Numbered from the stretch's first letter, positions 1 through 10,686 are shown. The stretch: 64,000 bases of DNA from Aurantiochytrium sp. KH105 (GCA_003116975.1 BGKB01000025.1:519516-583515); one strand, 5' to 3'. The notes: a model not told the origin generated them from the sequence alone. Translations and numbers: made by a program.

Positions 1-481
1 ATTGTATTTCCTGGTCAAGGCCAAAAGCCTAGATGTAGTCGCGTGAGCTGCCCAAGCAAACGTGGCGCTAGGGCGCGTGCCGTACCTCGAGTAACGCGCG
101 CACAGAGCTTCTTTTTGCGCCGTTGTGCGTCTGTCACGGCGGTCGCGGTCGCGATCTTTTATCTTTACTGTTAGGTGCGACTGGGCCAAGATCTTGTGCA
201 AGGCTAGCTACTACTAGTCGTGTCTAGTCTGCAAACTATACAATGGCTGCCCAGGTGGTGTTTTCCGGGTTCTTTCCTTTGTTTCTTTTCCTTTTGCCTT
301 TTGTAGGGCCTGCTACGTAGAATAGCGCGCGAGAGTGTGGCAGAGTCGAGGATAATAAAGCAGTCGACGATCGTGAGTGAGCAAATAACGATCTCTTGCG
401 CGGCGCTCGTCGTAGCGCCGCCGGCAACAGGGGAGCGTGTGGGCGAAGCAGAGGTAGAGAAGTAAGTGGCTGTGCCAAGCA
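1..481. other. Left-edge non-coding flank
   Basis: No convincing gene. The stretch precedes the first plus-strand gene and presumably contains its promoter and 5' UTR. The reading frames found here are short and antisense to the downstream serine-rich gene or have no family character. No TATA element or RNA gene could be recognised. Confidence 0.5.
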
Positions 482-1831
482 ATGGAAGGAGGCGACCTGC
501 ACGGCCTCCTAACGCACGCGCTTCGTCGAAAGTCCTCGGTGTCCACGTCTTCTTCTTCTTCTTCTTCTTCTTCTTCTTCTTCTGCTACTATTGGGAGAAT
601 GGCGGAGTCGTCGCGTCGCCAGCGTGAGCAGCAGCTCAACGCGCGATTCCGGTCGCCTTCGTCGCCAGTACCGGGACACCGGCAATCACATCAGCAGCAA
701 GATCAAGAGAAGCAACAGGCCAGGCATCAAGAGCTCTCAAGAACACTTGAGAAACAGCACGGATCTCAGTATGCCGAACGAGGCGGTGCCAGCGGGAAGG
801 GAAGGGGCACTGCGGACGGATCTCTTGCAGTCCAGGCACATACATTTGCGCTTGCAGCAGACACGGCCTCGAAAAAATCTCGATTTCGAGAAGCAGCGGC
901 CCGCCACAATAGTGCTCAGGAACACTTTTCTGCTGCTCTGCATGCTTCATCGTGGCAGCATGATCCAGCAACTGCCTCGGCGCTCGCGATGCTAGCCACA
1001 TACCACGAGGCGAAATCAACAGAGATGCGCAATCAAGGTCGAAATCGTGAGTCGACATCAGCATCGTCATCAGGTTCGACATCAGGAACTTCATCGTCGT
1101 CGACGTCGTCTGCAAGAACGCCCACGAAACGAGAAACCAAGTGGACCCCGCCTAAGGGAGCGAAAGCTCAGGACTTCATTAAAGAGGTAGAACGGCAATT
1201 TGACAAGCTGCAAGAGGTCATGGTGCCTGGTCTTGGCTCCTCCTCGAGCGGTGCAAGTGGGAGCTCAGCAACAACAGCAACAGCAACAGCAGCATCAACA
1301 ACAGGCGTCAATTCATCAGGGTCCTCGCGTGAAGGTGTTGGGCGCGGTGCCGCCAGGAGCGCGGGGACAGCTCGGGACGACCAGGGCTCAAGTGAGGAGG
1401 TGACCGCCCTTCGTGACAAGGTCCGTTTGTTGAGCGCAGAGAACGCGCGGCTATCGCGCGAACTAGCCAAGATGCGCCGTCTCTCTCAGCAAAAGCAGCA
1501 GGGCCCGAGCGAGGCAGATCTTTTGCGCGAGGAATTCCACAAGCAATTTGGCGTTTTAAAGCTGAGCATGCAACATTTCAAGCTCGTGTACGCGGAGGGC
1601 GACAAGGATGGAGTTCGCAAAAGACTCGAGACGCGTTTCTACGATTTGGAGTCCAAATACAACGAATCTAAGAGAAAATACAAGCTCCTTGAGGATCAGT
1701 ACAAAGACGAGCACAAGCGCCGCAACGTTCTCGAGCTTCAGGCGCACGAGATGCGCCAGAATATTGCTTCTCTTAAGCAGCAGCTTCGTGCGCGCGTCTC
1801 CGGCGGCAGCGCCGCCTCCTCCTCTGCATGA
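482..1831 (+). CDS. MIT-like plus coiled-coil protein, NRBF2/Atg38-like layout
   Basis: A 449-residue protein starting at the ATG at 482. It opens with a poly-Ser tract encoded by a (TTC/TCT)n microsatellite (about 550-580). Residues about 115-185 resemble an MIT helical hairpin, with an A-D-x7-F-x-E-A-x3-H-x2-A pattern like that of NRBF2, the autophagy PI3K-complex subunit. A Ser/Thr/Ala-rich linker follows, then a leucine-heptad segment (about 300-330) and a long charged coiled coil (about 345-440). MIT followed by coiled coil is the architecture of NRBF2 and yeast Atg38, which tether Vps34 complex I. Sequence identity is low, so the autophagy role is inference; another MIT protein or a plain coiled-coil scaffold is possible. 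Low-complexity Ser/Gln inserts resemble those in neighbouring genes. Confidence 0.7.
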   Translation: MEGGDLHGLLTHALRRKSSVSTSSSSSSSSSSSSATIGRMAESSRRQREQQLNARFRSPSSPVPGHRQSHQQQDQEKQQARHQELSRTLEKQHGSQYAERGGASGKGRGTADGSLAVQAHTFALAADTASKKSRFREAAARHNSAQEHFSAALHASSWQHDPATASALAMLATYHEAKSTEMRNQGRNRESTSASSSGSTSGTSSSSTSSARTPTKRETKWTPPKGAKAQDFIKEVERQFDKLQEVMVPGLGSSSSGASGSSATTATATAASTTGVNSSGSSREGVGRGAARSAGTARDDQGSSEEVTALRDKVRLLSAENARLSRELAKMRRLSQQKQQGPSEADLLREEFHKQFGVLKLSMQHFKLVYAEGDKDGVRKRLETRFYDLESKYNESKRKYKLLEDQYKDEHKRRNVLELQAHEMRQNIASLKQQLRARVSGGSAASSSA

Positions 1832-2395
1832 GGCTGCGCGTGTGAAGAGCAAGCGAGCGTTATCTCTCGTGCATTTTCGGCGCACTGCAAGCCACGCACA
1901 TCCGCGGCCGCCAGGGGCCGCTGCCCGTGAGCCCGAGGCACTTCTGGAACCACCTTTCAGTCTTTTTCAAGGGCAAGATACCGACCGCTCCGCGGGAAAA
2001 GGTGACCGCGACCACGATAGTGAGTGAATGCATGCATGCATGCGATGCATGCATGAAAGAAAGAGAGAATGAAAGAAAGAACGAAAGAATGCCAGTGGCA
2101 GAATGAACGAACATGAACGAACGAAATTGCCTTCGCTCATGTCAGTGAGAGGCCCGACGTGGGCGAGTCACGGCGCCGCGGTCTGGAGCAGTTCCCCAAC
2201 CTGCGGGGCGGGACGGCAGCAGGCAGGCAGGCAGCGGGCAGGCAGGCAGGCCGGCCAGTCAGAGCGGGCGAGCGAGCAGACAAGGGAAGCAGACGCGGCA
2301 GGCGCGGTGGCGCGGCGACGGTGTGGACGCACGAAGGCGCGAAGGAGCAAACGAAGAAACGAAGGAACTCTTCGTCGACTTGAGCGGACTCGAGG
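1832..2395. other. Spacer between two plus-strand genes, with simple repeats
   Basis: One of only two same-strand spacers in the window. It contains a (TGCA)n run at about 2032-2054, a GAAAGAAA-rich stretch at about 2055-2110 and a (GGCA)n tract at about 2216-2250 on the coding strand ahead of the SDR gene. It presumably holds the 3' end of the first transcript and the promoter of the next. No gene is supported. Confidence 0.5.
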
Positions 2396-3187
2396 ATGAG
2401 CAAGTTCAAGCGCGTGGTGGTCTTTGGCGGGTCCGGCTTTGTGGGCTCGACGGCACTCGAACTCTTGGCCTTGCGCGGGAGCGCGCCTTCGCTGGTGTCC
2501 GTCACGCGCAAAGGTGAGCGGCCCAAGCACCTCGAGAAGCAAAAGTGGGCCGACGGCGTCTCGTGGGAGAAGGGGGACTCGTTGAAGCCCGCCTCGTTCG
2601 AAGATAAGCTGGACGCGGAGACGTCCATCATTGTGTCCATTGGCAGCCCGCCGCTGCCCACAAGCTCAGATGAAGCTTTTCAGGCACAAGTAAAGGCCAA
2701 CGGCGACACTTGCGTGAGCATTATCGAGACGGCGGCTGCGCAGAATGTGAAGCGCCTTGTCCTTGTATCCGCCACTATGCCCCAATGGGCTCCCAGTGGC
2801 TATCGCGAAGGGAAGCGCAAAGCTTATGATGCGGCGGTGGACTTTGTCAACGGTGGAAGCGACAGAAGCGCACTCATTCTCAAACCCTCTGGCATTTACG
2901 GCACACGTCACACAGAAGGTGGTCTGCCAATCCCGTTGTGGACCGTAATGGCGCCGGCTAGCCTTGCGATGCAAGGTCTATCCCGCATTGGAATTTCTGA
3001 TTTCATCGAGCGCTCAATTCCATCCGTGGCCAAAGGCGTTCTTTCTCCGCTTGTTTCCGTCGAGGCCGTGGCGCGCGCAGCCGTGGACGGGGCAACCATG
3101 GCAAAACTTCCTGGAGAGAAGAATCTCATCGAGTGTTCGCCCGAGGACATTCTTGCGTACCGCACAGGGAAACCCACTCAGACCTGA
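2396..3187 (+). CDS. Atypical short-chain dehydrogenase, Coq11-like
   Basis: A 263-residue NAD(P)-binding Rossmann protein. The ATG at 2396 lies in a purine-rich context. Residues 7-16 carry the dinucleotide loop VVFGGSGFVG. The segment around VSVTRKGERP, a W-x-GD turn near residue 60, VLVSATMP near residue 120 and a G-Y-x3-K motif near residue 137 follow the atypical SDR fold. Spacing and motifs resemble yeast Coq11 (YLR290C) and plant and bacterial NAD(P)H-binding relatives that attach to ubiquinone-synthesis complexes. No mitochondrial presequence is obvious. The general class is secure; the coenzyme Q link is a family inference. It converges on POLA2. Confidence 0.85.
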   Translation: MSKFKRVVVFGGSGFVGSTALELLALRGSAPSLVSVTRKGERPKHLEKQKWADGVSWEKGDSLKPASFEDKLDAETSIIVSIGSPPLPTSSDEAFQAQVKANGDTCVSIIETAAAQNVKRLVLVSATMPQWAPSGYREGKRKAYDAAVDFVNGGSDRSALILKPSGIYGTRHTEGGLPIPLWTVMAPASLAMQGLSRIGISDFIERSIPSVAKGVLSPLVSVEAVARAAVDGATMAKLPGEKNLIECSPEDILAYRTGKPTQT

Positions 3188-3632
3188 GCAAGCCCCTGGA
3201 CAAGTTCCTGCGTCTTTCTGAAGTTTATACCTTTTAGTAAATAGCTCAAAGGCCGTACTCTTTTTGTAATTTTTCAGTACGTTCTATGGGCGTGAGCCCT
3301 AGCTAGCAGAAGTACTTAACATCAGTATCAGCATTTTTATCAGCCGCAAGTATTATCACAAGCAAAAGCAGCTGGTTTCAAGTAAGGTTGCCCAGAGGAG
3401 ACTCGTGTGCCTCTGTTTTTGAGATTTTTCCAAGGTTCCATGAGGCAAATCGATGCTTGGAGTTGATTGACAGTGACTCCAAAATGAAAGAAAAAAAGAG
3501 ACCAAGTGAGAAAAGCAGAAAGTAGGAAAAAAGAGGCAAGAATCAAAGCATAAAGAAGTTCTTGTTTTTCCAGAAAGATGAGCTTGGACGTTTATTCGAC
3601 AGCAAGAGTTAACCCTCCTTCCTTTTTCATAC
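3188..3632. other. Convergent 3' spacer (SDR / POLA2)
   Basis: A 445-bp AT-richer spacer holding the 3' UTRs of the two convergent genes. A TTTATT at 3591-3596 reads as AATAAA on the minus strand about 40 nt beyond the POLA2 stop and is a plausible poly(A) signal. No gene is seen. Confidence 0.5.
3591..3596 (-). terminator. Putative poly(A) signal of POLA2
   Basis: AATAAA on the minus strand about 37-42 nt after the stop codon. The position fits a eukaryotic polyadenylation signal, but a six-base motif can occur by chance. Confidence 0.4.
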
Positions 3633-5836
3633 CTAAATGCGCACCACCTCGACCTTTGTCCTGGAAGGCAGGTTATTGGGAATGAGGGGATCGGCCGCAT
3701 CGCCAGCGTTAGAGGCGAGGTGGGCGCCCTCGCCTTGATCTTGCTTTGCTCTTGAAACGCCTGGTGCGACGGCAGCCTCAATTTCGTCCTTGGAACGTGG
3801 CTTGACGATGATGCGAGCGTACATGCCGCCTGTGCGGCCGCGTGTGAGTCTGCCCGGGTTGACGCACATGGTCCCCTCGAGGTCGTGGGCAAAGTGCATG
3901 AGCTTGGACGTTACGAGGAGCAAGTCGGGCTGATACTTTAGCGTGATGGCCGAGCGTTGTGAAAGCTCGAGCGAGGCCCCCGGTGCGGGCGGAAACATGG
4001 GGTAAAATGACGCCTGGTGCAGCATGTGCTCGGCAAGACGCTGGATGCGAGACTTTTTGGGGGCGGATCGGTCCACCTTGGCGGCATCCTCCTGGGCGAG
4101 ATGAAGGATTGTGTCTTGCGTGTTGACGCCAACGCAAATGCCATCAACGCTCAGAAGACAGGGGTTCGGGGCAAAGACCATTTGCTTGCGGTCGGCGAGC
4201 TCTACGTCGGCAAGAAGCGAGCGGGGCAGAGGCGGTTGAGGGTACGCCACGTCGTGCGTGACGTCATCCAGACTGGGCACGATGACGACGCGGGTAGCCA
4301 TGCCGTCGACGGCAGTAGCAATGCGCTGCAAGACAAAGGCCATGACATCCTCGAAAGTGAGACGAAGAGACTCGCCCCCTTCGAGTGTCTTGGTGCACTT
4401 GCCAGCGGCGACTTGCGGGTGCCGTGCATCCACAAAGGGCCCCATGAGCACCAATAGATCAGGCTTGGCCTCATCGACGTTTGCGAGAAGATCCTCGAGG
4501 GGCTCGTACTCGAGGTCGCCTTGCGTCGAAAAGGGTCCTGCGGCCGACATGATGGTGAGAGGGGCGCTCTGGCCGGTCTCGCGCTTTACGGCGCGGGAAC
4601 GCGAGATCGTGACAAAGGACGGCTTGACGGAAGCGTAGATTTCCCTTGCGTGCAAGGTGTCGCCAGACGGACAGACGCCGCGAACAGCGACAATTTGCCC
4701 AGGGAAGAAGCTGTAGGCTGCGATCTTGGAATCCATCTCGAGCTTAATGCGCATTCCATTGGCCCCGGCTCGTGAACCCTCAAGAACGAGGGAATTGGCA
4801 TTCAGCTTGCCATTCGGGGCCTCGCAGCAAATGCGGCCGAGCACAAGAATTTCGTCTTGACCCGTGTGGCCGACAGGCGAAAAGTCATCGTCAGACCAGC
4901 CATGCTCAGCCTTGAAGCGCTCCTTCATTTCCAGAAGCTGCTCCTCCAGAATGGCTGCACGTTCCAAAATGGTCGTATACATGTACGGGTACGGCTCGCG
5001 AAGGTCGCTCTTCACCTCGACACTGGCCGGCCCTCGCGCGATCGCGGCCTCTGCACGCTTAGTGCAGACATCTTCCCACGCTAGCTCTGTTCTGCCAGCG
5101 TCGAGGCAGAGCTCGACCTTGCCCATGTCGGTGCGCTCGGCGTACCCGTTTGTGGAGCAGATTGGCGACGACGAGGTGGGGAGGCTTGCAGTATCGGAAT
5201 CGCGCGTTTTAGTGGGCGTTTGTGGGCGTTCGAGCTTGGCCTTTTTCCGCTTTTGCGCGGAAAGGAGCGAGTCCTTGGAAGGCGTCCCAGACGCCGACGA
5301 GGTGACAGGAGTGAGGTCGAGACCGAACTTTTGCGAAAAGTCGTCGATGCGGCGGCTCTGGCCAGCCATCCGGCTCACAGTGCGCTTGGTCATCATGGGA
5401 GACGATGCGAATCCTGCAGCTTGTACGCGGCCGCCCTTGACGTCGAATTCCTGCCGAGGTTGACTTTTCCCGTAGACCTTGCGGCCGCGTTTGGCTTCGA
5501 TGCGCTGTTTTTCTTTGGCGAGCGACTCATCAAGTTTCTTCATGAGCCGTTTAGACTCGAGGCCTGAATTATTGAGGGCCATAACCTCCCATTTCGTCGC
5601 GAGGTCCTCGGCGGTCACGTTGTATTGTTTGCATAGTCCCTCACCTGCGTTTCCAGCGAAGGATAACAAAGCGCGTGTTAGTTTGACTCGCTCTCTTCTC
5701 CCAAGACATCTGTATTGAAGTTCTATTGAAGACTAGACTTACATGAGCGCACAAAGTCGGCGTCTAGGTCCACGTCGCTCACGTGCTTGAAGGCGCGCTG
5801 TACGTCGGCCTCCAGGCCGCCGGCCGTGGCCGCCAT
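3633..5836 (-). CDS. POLA2: DNA polymerase alpha subunit B, two exons
   Basis: The regulatory B subunit of the primase-polymerase alpha complex. The coding sequence is best read as complement(join(3633..5644, 5743..5836)), giving 701 residues. Exon 1 starts at the ATG at 5836 (AAGATGGC context) and encodes the N-terminal helical domain. A GTAAGT donor at 5742 and a CAG acceptor at 5645 keep the frame, with a Cys codon split across the junction. After a basic linker come the OB-like segment (LVLEGSRAG) and the inactive calcineurin-like phosphoesterase domain (LLVLMGPFVD, VDGICVGVNTQD). Near the C-terminus is the typical CVNPGRLTRG signature. It is about 100 residues longer than the human protein, because of the linker and a C-terminal tail. 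This is the only clearly spliced gene in the window. Confidence 0.93.
5645..5742 (-). other. Spliceosomal intron of POLA2 (98 bp)
   Basis: Minus-strand intron beginning GTAAGT and ending CAG, in phase 1. Removing it joins two frames that both show POLA2 character and leaves no stop. Splicing is inferred, but both sites match the consensus. Confidence 0.85.
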
Positions 5837-8640
5837 CTTGCCGGCAACGTTTCGAGTGTGCAGCTCGCGCGCGCTCTCTCTCTCTCTCTCTCGTGTGGAC
5901 TCGCTTGTCGAGTCGCAGCGTCTACTCTCGTGACGGCGAGGCGAGCCTCCGATGTGCGCGCCCGCTCGCTCGCTCGCTCGCTTGCTTGCTCGCACGCTCG
6001 CGCGCACGGTATTTGCAGACTGTCCGGCCGGTGGTTAGGTGCTTGCTTGATTCATCGACATGAAATGACCCAGAGAGAGCGTGACGGTTAAGTTGCGCGA
6101 AAGCCTGTATCCCTTGGAAAGGTCCGCAAGGTCAAAGGCTACAACAATGGGCACAGGAGTCGTAAGCAAGCGTGAAGGCAATACCAGACGGAATCCATGC
6201 AGGAACGAATGCAAAAGCTTGACAAAGACGGCGGGAGTAGTAAGGATGCCATGTGCGTTCATGTATTGAGTACGGATTCAAGCCGCAGTCAATCTCGCTC
6301 CGACTCGTCTCCGAGGGTTCGATGTAAAGCCTCAGCCGGTCATAGCAAAGGAGAAGAGCAGAGAAGAAAAGAGTAGAGAGAAAACACTTGGGTGGGAACT
6401 TTCATGAAGCTTTAATTCACACTATCATCTGGCTCCATTGGCAGGCATAGGTAGTTACCTCTTTCATTTCTTCTTGTCCTCGATCCGTAGGTAGCTGACA
6501 GTAAATTCTTTAATCAGAGCTTGGAGAAGAAGAAGTTGATGATTTGACTGGACGTAAAAGAATTTCCGCTTCGTGGCAAGCACGAAACGGGAAGGTAGAA
6601 TGTAGGGCAAGTGTCTCTCGCTGCTACTCGGAGTACTTGCGGATAATTTTGGTTCTGCCTGCATTGATCTGCAACTTGTTGTTGAGTCCCGACTGCTTGG
6701 CTTCAGTGGTATTTAGGTCGGAGACCTAGTTCATCTTTATTAGATGCGTCTGGTGCTATGCTAAAATTATTCTGGCGCGGACTTGTTGTCGCTTCCCGTT
6801 AAACATCTACAGACTTCTTGCAATTCTATCTCTCTCTCGCTCTCTCTCCAAAAAAGCATCCTGGTTGGGAGAAACAAGAGAGACCGCAGCATTTGCAAAA
6901 TAAGAAAATTAATGAATCTAAAGAGTGAGGGTTGCCGGACATGAACCACTAGCATGCTAGAATGCACAAGCCCGCTTTCGTTCTAAACAGCTTTTACATA
7001 AATAGTTTTGGAGCTTCTTTCTGTGCGCTTGGAAAAGAGAAACGCTCGTTTGTTCGTGAAGGGAGATGCAGCTCGTAGGCAAAGATACCTACGGCAACCT
7101 TAAGCTCCTTGAATGTATCGGGAATTCATCTTTCTCCAATAATGATCAAGAGCATGGCACATCCATGCCGGCAAAGAATGCGCATGGAACCTTCGTTCCG
7201 AACGTGGGACGGACTCGGAGTTACTCGAAGTCAACCAACCCCCCAAAAATAAAATAAAAAAATTTGGTTGGTGACGTGGTCAATTGATGGCTGGTCGGTG
7301 GTGCGTCCGATGGGTTGATTGACCAGCGAGAAACGCAGATGTCACAAGTGTCTCCAGGAATTCCGGACGCTCTTGTTGCCGTGAAATCTCGGCGATGGAC
7401 TCTGAAGTCAAGGTCTCCGCCAGCGAAACACTCGTTCTGACCATTGGTTCTGTCGCCACTGCCACACATTTTCATTTTGGAAATTCAACATTTTTTTTTG
7501 CAGCGTGTAGATGACTTAGGCCGACGTACTCACGATGAAGCACGCGAGAGACTTAGTCAGAGAGAGCGAGAGTCATACGCGCAGCTGCGGCCTGTTCCTA
7601 AAATTTAACCTTTGAAAGGATGGAAAGAAACATGCAGAAGCGCCAATCCTGGTCTCGTTAGGAGATGCGCACTCGGACGTGTTCGGCCAATGCTGCCTTT
7701 TACCCTCTTATCAAGACAAGAAGGAGCACATTGTTTGCTACATTGCGAAAGGTTGTACTGGCTGTGATGTGAATCGTTTATCAAGAAGTATAAAAATTAT
7801 CGCGTGTTGTGGACCACTCACTCTTGACGTTGTGCGCAATGCATGAGCTGCATCTTCTTTTAGGTCCATCAATCATGGTCGTATTTGTTATCGTCGAGAT
7901 AGGTCCTCCCGCCATCCCTTCGTACGTGCGTTCGCGCAAAGGACCACACGCGCGTCGTGTACAATGGCATCGACATCCGCCATTCACCACATCACACGCC
8001 TACAGCCACGTATATCACCCTCCGACTACGAGAATGCGCAAACTGTCTGAGTTGTGGACCACGGTCGAACTGCACACCGCACGAGTGGCAGCTGAGAGCC
8101 GAAGCAGCCGCATTGCACATGTTCCCGCTGTGACAAGACCGTGCAGGCGTTCCCCCCTCAAACGGACCTCTCCTGTCTCAAGACCACTCGTCGATTGCGG
8201 TTCGTGGAACCACCTCACAAACTCAGCCGCTAGTGTCAACCAGCTGGAAGCCTCCTCCTAACTATTTTGTGCAGTGACTCTCCTCACTTACTCACTGGTC
8301 TTGCATGTGAGGAAGCGCCCCACGATCTTTGCAGTTCTTACAAGTAAATTTTGAATTTAGAGGCGTGGAAGCTGAAGAATTCGGTATGTAGCTTCGACTG
8401 AAAGAAACCATGTGTCCTTTTTCTTTTGAGTCTTAAATTCACAGTGTGGCATGGTTGAGCAAAGTTCCATAAAGAGAACGGCTTGCGATGCCTCCACTGG
8501 GCATTCTCGGTCAGTGCGGTGAGGGGGACAAAAGCATTTATTCCCCTCTCTCATGATATGATAACTTCCCGCAGTGTTGAGTGCACTCATAAATGGGGGC
8601 AGATGCGGGGGGGAAGTCCCGTAACTACTGCTTTTATATC
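5837..8640. other. Gene-free, AT-richer island
   Basis: About 2.8 kb upstream of POLA2 with no supported gene. The first 170 bp are (CT)n and (CTCG)n repeats in the POLA2 promoter region. From about 6.2 kb the sequence is visibly AT-richer than the rest of the window, and all frames are short and unrelated to known families. It contains one copy of a dispersed repeat (7534-7734). A minus-strand frame at 6464-6664 ending in EDKKK is the least random-looking, but I cannot support it as a gene. Confidence 0.5.
7534..7734 (-). repeat. Dispersed about 200-bp repeat, copy 1 (inverted relative to copy 2)
   Basis: Read on the minus strand, this matches the segment at 17811-18031 along its whole length. 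A central 67-bp block is identical at 63 positions, and three of the four differences are C/T changes. Shared blocks include ACAATGTGC, TTGATAAGAGGG, GCATTGGCCGAACA, a core that can fold as a GCGC/GCGC stem, CCTTTCAAAGG and CGTGCTTCATC. A run of nine A (7491-7499 on the minus strand) lies about 35 bp beyond the 3' end. It is either a SINE/MITE-like element or a small structured RNA family; no long frame is conserved. Confidence 0.75.
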
Positions 8641-8665
8641 CGACTTAGGAGACTCTATTTGGACC

Positions 8666-8692
8666 GTTAATCACGTCCAATTACGTGTTAAC
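8666..8692. promoter_or_regulatory. Inverted repeat around CCAATT
   Basis: GTTAATCACGT and ACGTGTTAAC form a near-perfect inverted repeat separated by a CCAATT centre. The symmetrical arms contain CACGT/ACGTG cores of the kind bound by bHLH or bZIP dimers. It lies about 2 kb upstream of the cyclin ATG. Function is unproven. Confidence 0.35.
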
Positions 8693-9665
8693 CGTAGATG
8701 CAGTAGTACGCGAACACGCAGTGGCGAAGTCGCAGTGTATCGTGACGCGGACTGGATAAAGCACCACATTCCTCCACAGCTTTCTCCTCTACGTGCTTCC
8801 ATGTTTGAGGCTTTCAAATTGCAGTGGCGTGGGGAGGAGAGCACAGCCCGCAGCACACACGGACGGTTCGCAGAGAGTAGAGTCGCCACGCGCCGATAAC
8901 GGCCCTTCTCACGCCAGTGGGAGCGCTCAGGTCGCAGTGACGGGTACGCTATTTTGTGAGGGCGTAAGCCTTCAGCGCGCATGGGTCTCGCTCCACTGGC
9001 CGCGCGTCGAGGGCGTCATCCCACAGATGACGTCCGTTCCCCCGGTCTCCACTGGGCGGCGCCTCCGCGCGCGGGCGGAGCCCTTCTCCGCCGTTATTGT
9101 GCACTTGCGAAGGAGACGCGCAAGTGCGTTTATCGGGGCGGCCAATGGGCTTTCGCCGCGTGGCGATGCTCGACTTGCGGCGCGGCGCGGCAAGTCGGCG
9201 CTGCCGGCCCGCAAGTGCGCTATAGCCGCGCGCAAGGGCACCGAGCACGCGAGCAAGCCAGGCAGGCAGCGGCGCCTCCTGTCGGGAACGGGTCTGCGCG
9301 ACCCGGGCTCGAACTTGCAGGAATCGAAGCGCGCCTCGGCCGCAGCCGCCGCGCACGCAGCCTGCCCTGCAGGCAAGCAAGCAAGCGAGCAAGCAAGCAA
9401 GCAAGCAAGCAAGGCGCGCGCTCGCTCGCGGCGGCGCATCGGCCTGCCGGCGGGCCGTCCGGCCAGCCAGCCAGGGTCGGGAGGGCGCAGCGTCGGTCGG
9501 CTCGGCTCGTGTCGCGTGGCCGCAATCTATGCTCAACTATCTATCTCCTCTATCCGGCCAGCGCAGCCCACCTAACTACGAGGTCGCAGTTCGTTAGTAG
9601 CGGAGCAGGAGAGGAAGGAGGCCCTGGCGCTACCTAACAAGGCAAGGCGGCAGGGAGGGAGGGGA

Positions 9666-9713
9666 GGAGCAGAGCAGAGCAGAGCAGAGCAGAGCAGAGC
9701 AGAGCAGAGCAGG
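9666..9713. repeat. (GAGCA)n pentanucleotide microsatellite
   Basis: About nine tandem copies of the five-base unit GAGCA in the spacer upstream of the cyclin gene. Confidence 0.9.
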
Positions 9714-9766
9714 CGGGGCGAGCAAACCCACGCCACGCCACGCCGCGCGGCCGCGGTGCGGTGCGA

Positions 9767-9806
9767 GGCGGCGAGGGAGGGAGGGAGGGAGGGAGGGAGG
9801 GAGGAG
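9767..9806 (+). repeat. (GGGA)n tract, G-quadruplex-prone
   Basis: Tandem GGGA units on the plus strand give eight or so consecutive G3 runs with single-base loops, a textbook G-quadruplex pattern. It sits about 0.9 kb upstream of the cyclin ATG. Confidence 0.85.
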
Positions 9807-10686
9807 GCGAGGCGCGGCGAGGCGGCGGCGCGAGGCGGGCGCGGGGGCGCGGGGCGGCGGGGCGGCGAGCGGGGACATCCATCCGTACGTGCGTGTAGTA
9901 AATAAATAACCCAGCCCAGACCGGCGGGCGGCCAGGCCGAAGGGCTGCGCGGCCGAGGGCGGCGGCGCCAGCCGCGAGGCGCGAGGGCGACGCGCAGGAG
10001 AGCCCGCGGCGTGGTCGCGCGGCAGGGCGCGGCGCGGGCGACGGGGTCGGCGAGAGCAAAGCCAAGTCGAGCGCGGCAAGTGGCCTCGTTTTGTTTTTTT
10101 AGCTTGACTCGAGCTAAGCACGCAAGAGCGGCAGTTGGTGGGTGGCGGATACGCGCGAGGCCGAGGCCGTGCGGCACCGCAAGGCCGCCGCAGACAGGAG
10201 AAAGGCCGCCCGCGGAGACGCCAGGGCCGCACTGAAGCCAGGCGACGTCTGCTGCATCGCGGGAAACCTCGCCTGCGCCGAGAAGCGAGGTCCTGCCACG
10301 TCGGTCGTGACGGACGGCCCGTGCGCTGCACTGTCGGCTCTGCACGTCAGTGCCGGCGCAGCTAGCTTCTTGCCAAGCCCAGAGACAATTGGCACAAGTG
10401 CAGGCGCACGTACCCGTCCACGTTTCTCTTTCCGAGCCTGACTGCTCGCTGACGTGGATCGTTCGAGAAGCACGCCGCGAAAGGGCGCACCACACAATTC
10501 TTTTTGCGCGGGACAAAAAGATTGATTTTCTCACGATCTCCAAAAGGTCGTGAGCCCGTCTCCTTTTTACACGGCTCGTTGCCGCCAGACTTGCAAGCAG
10601 GAAAAGAAACCTCTGGTGTAGCACTCTCACGGTCCGGAACGACGACGCCCGAAGCAGTTCGTTCGCGCAGGCGCGGCTGCCTGGCC

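Larger units (their letters stand above)
8641..10686. other. Repeat-rich 5' flank of the cyclin gene
   Basis: About 2 kb with no supported gene. It becomes very GC-rich after 8.8 kb. It contains CACTTGCG-type motifs at 9102, 9118 and 9210, (AAGC)n at about 9370-9412, (GAGCA)n at about 9666-9713, a (GGGA)n G-quadruplex-prone tract at about 9767-9806, and many long but low-complexity frames in all six phases. The frame continuous with the cyclin extends upstream of the first ATG at 10687 only by a TTG codon, so I treat that part as 5' UTR. Confidence 0.5.

Noticed and set aside
7600-7720. Pol III A-box-like TGGTCTCGTTAGG in the dispersed repeat, suggesting a tRNA-derived SINE
   Set aside because: The B box is poor in both copies and differs between them, so a tRNA origin is not claimed.
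10504-10686. N-terminal extension of the cyclin frame
   Set aside because: The frame there opens only with TTG; the first ATG is at 10687.
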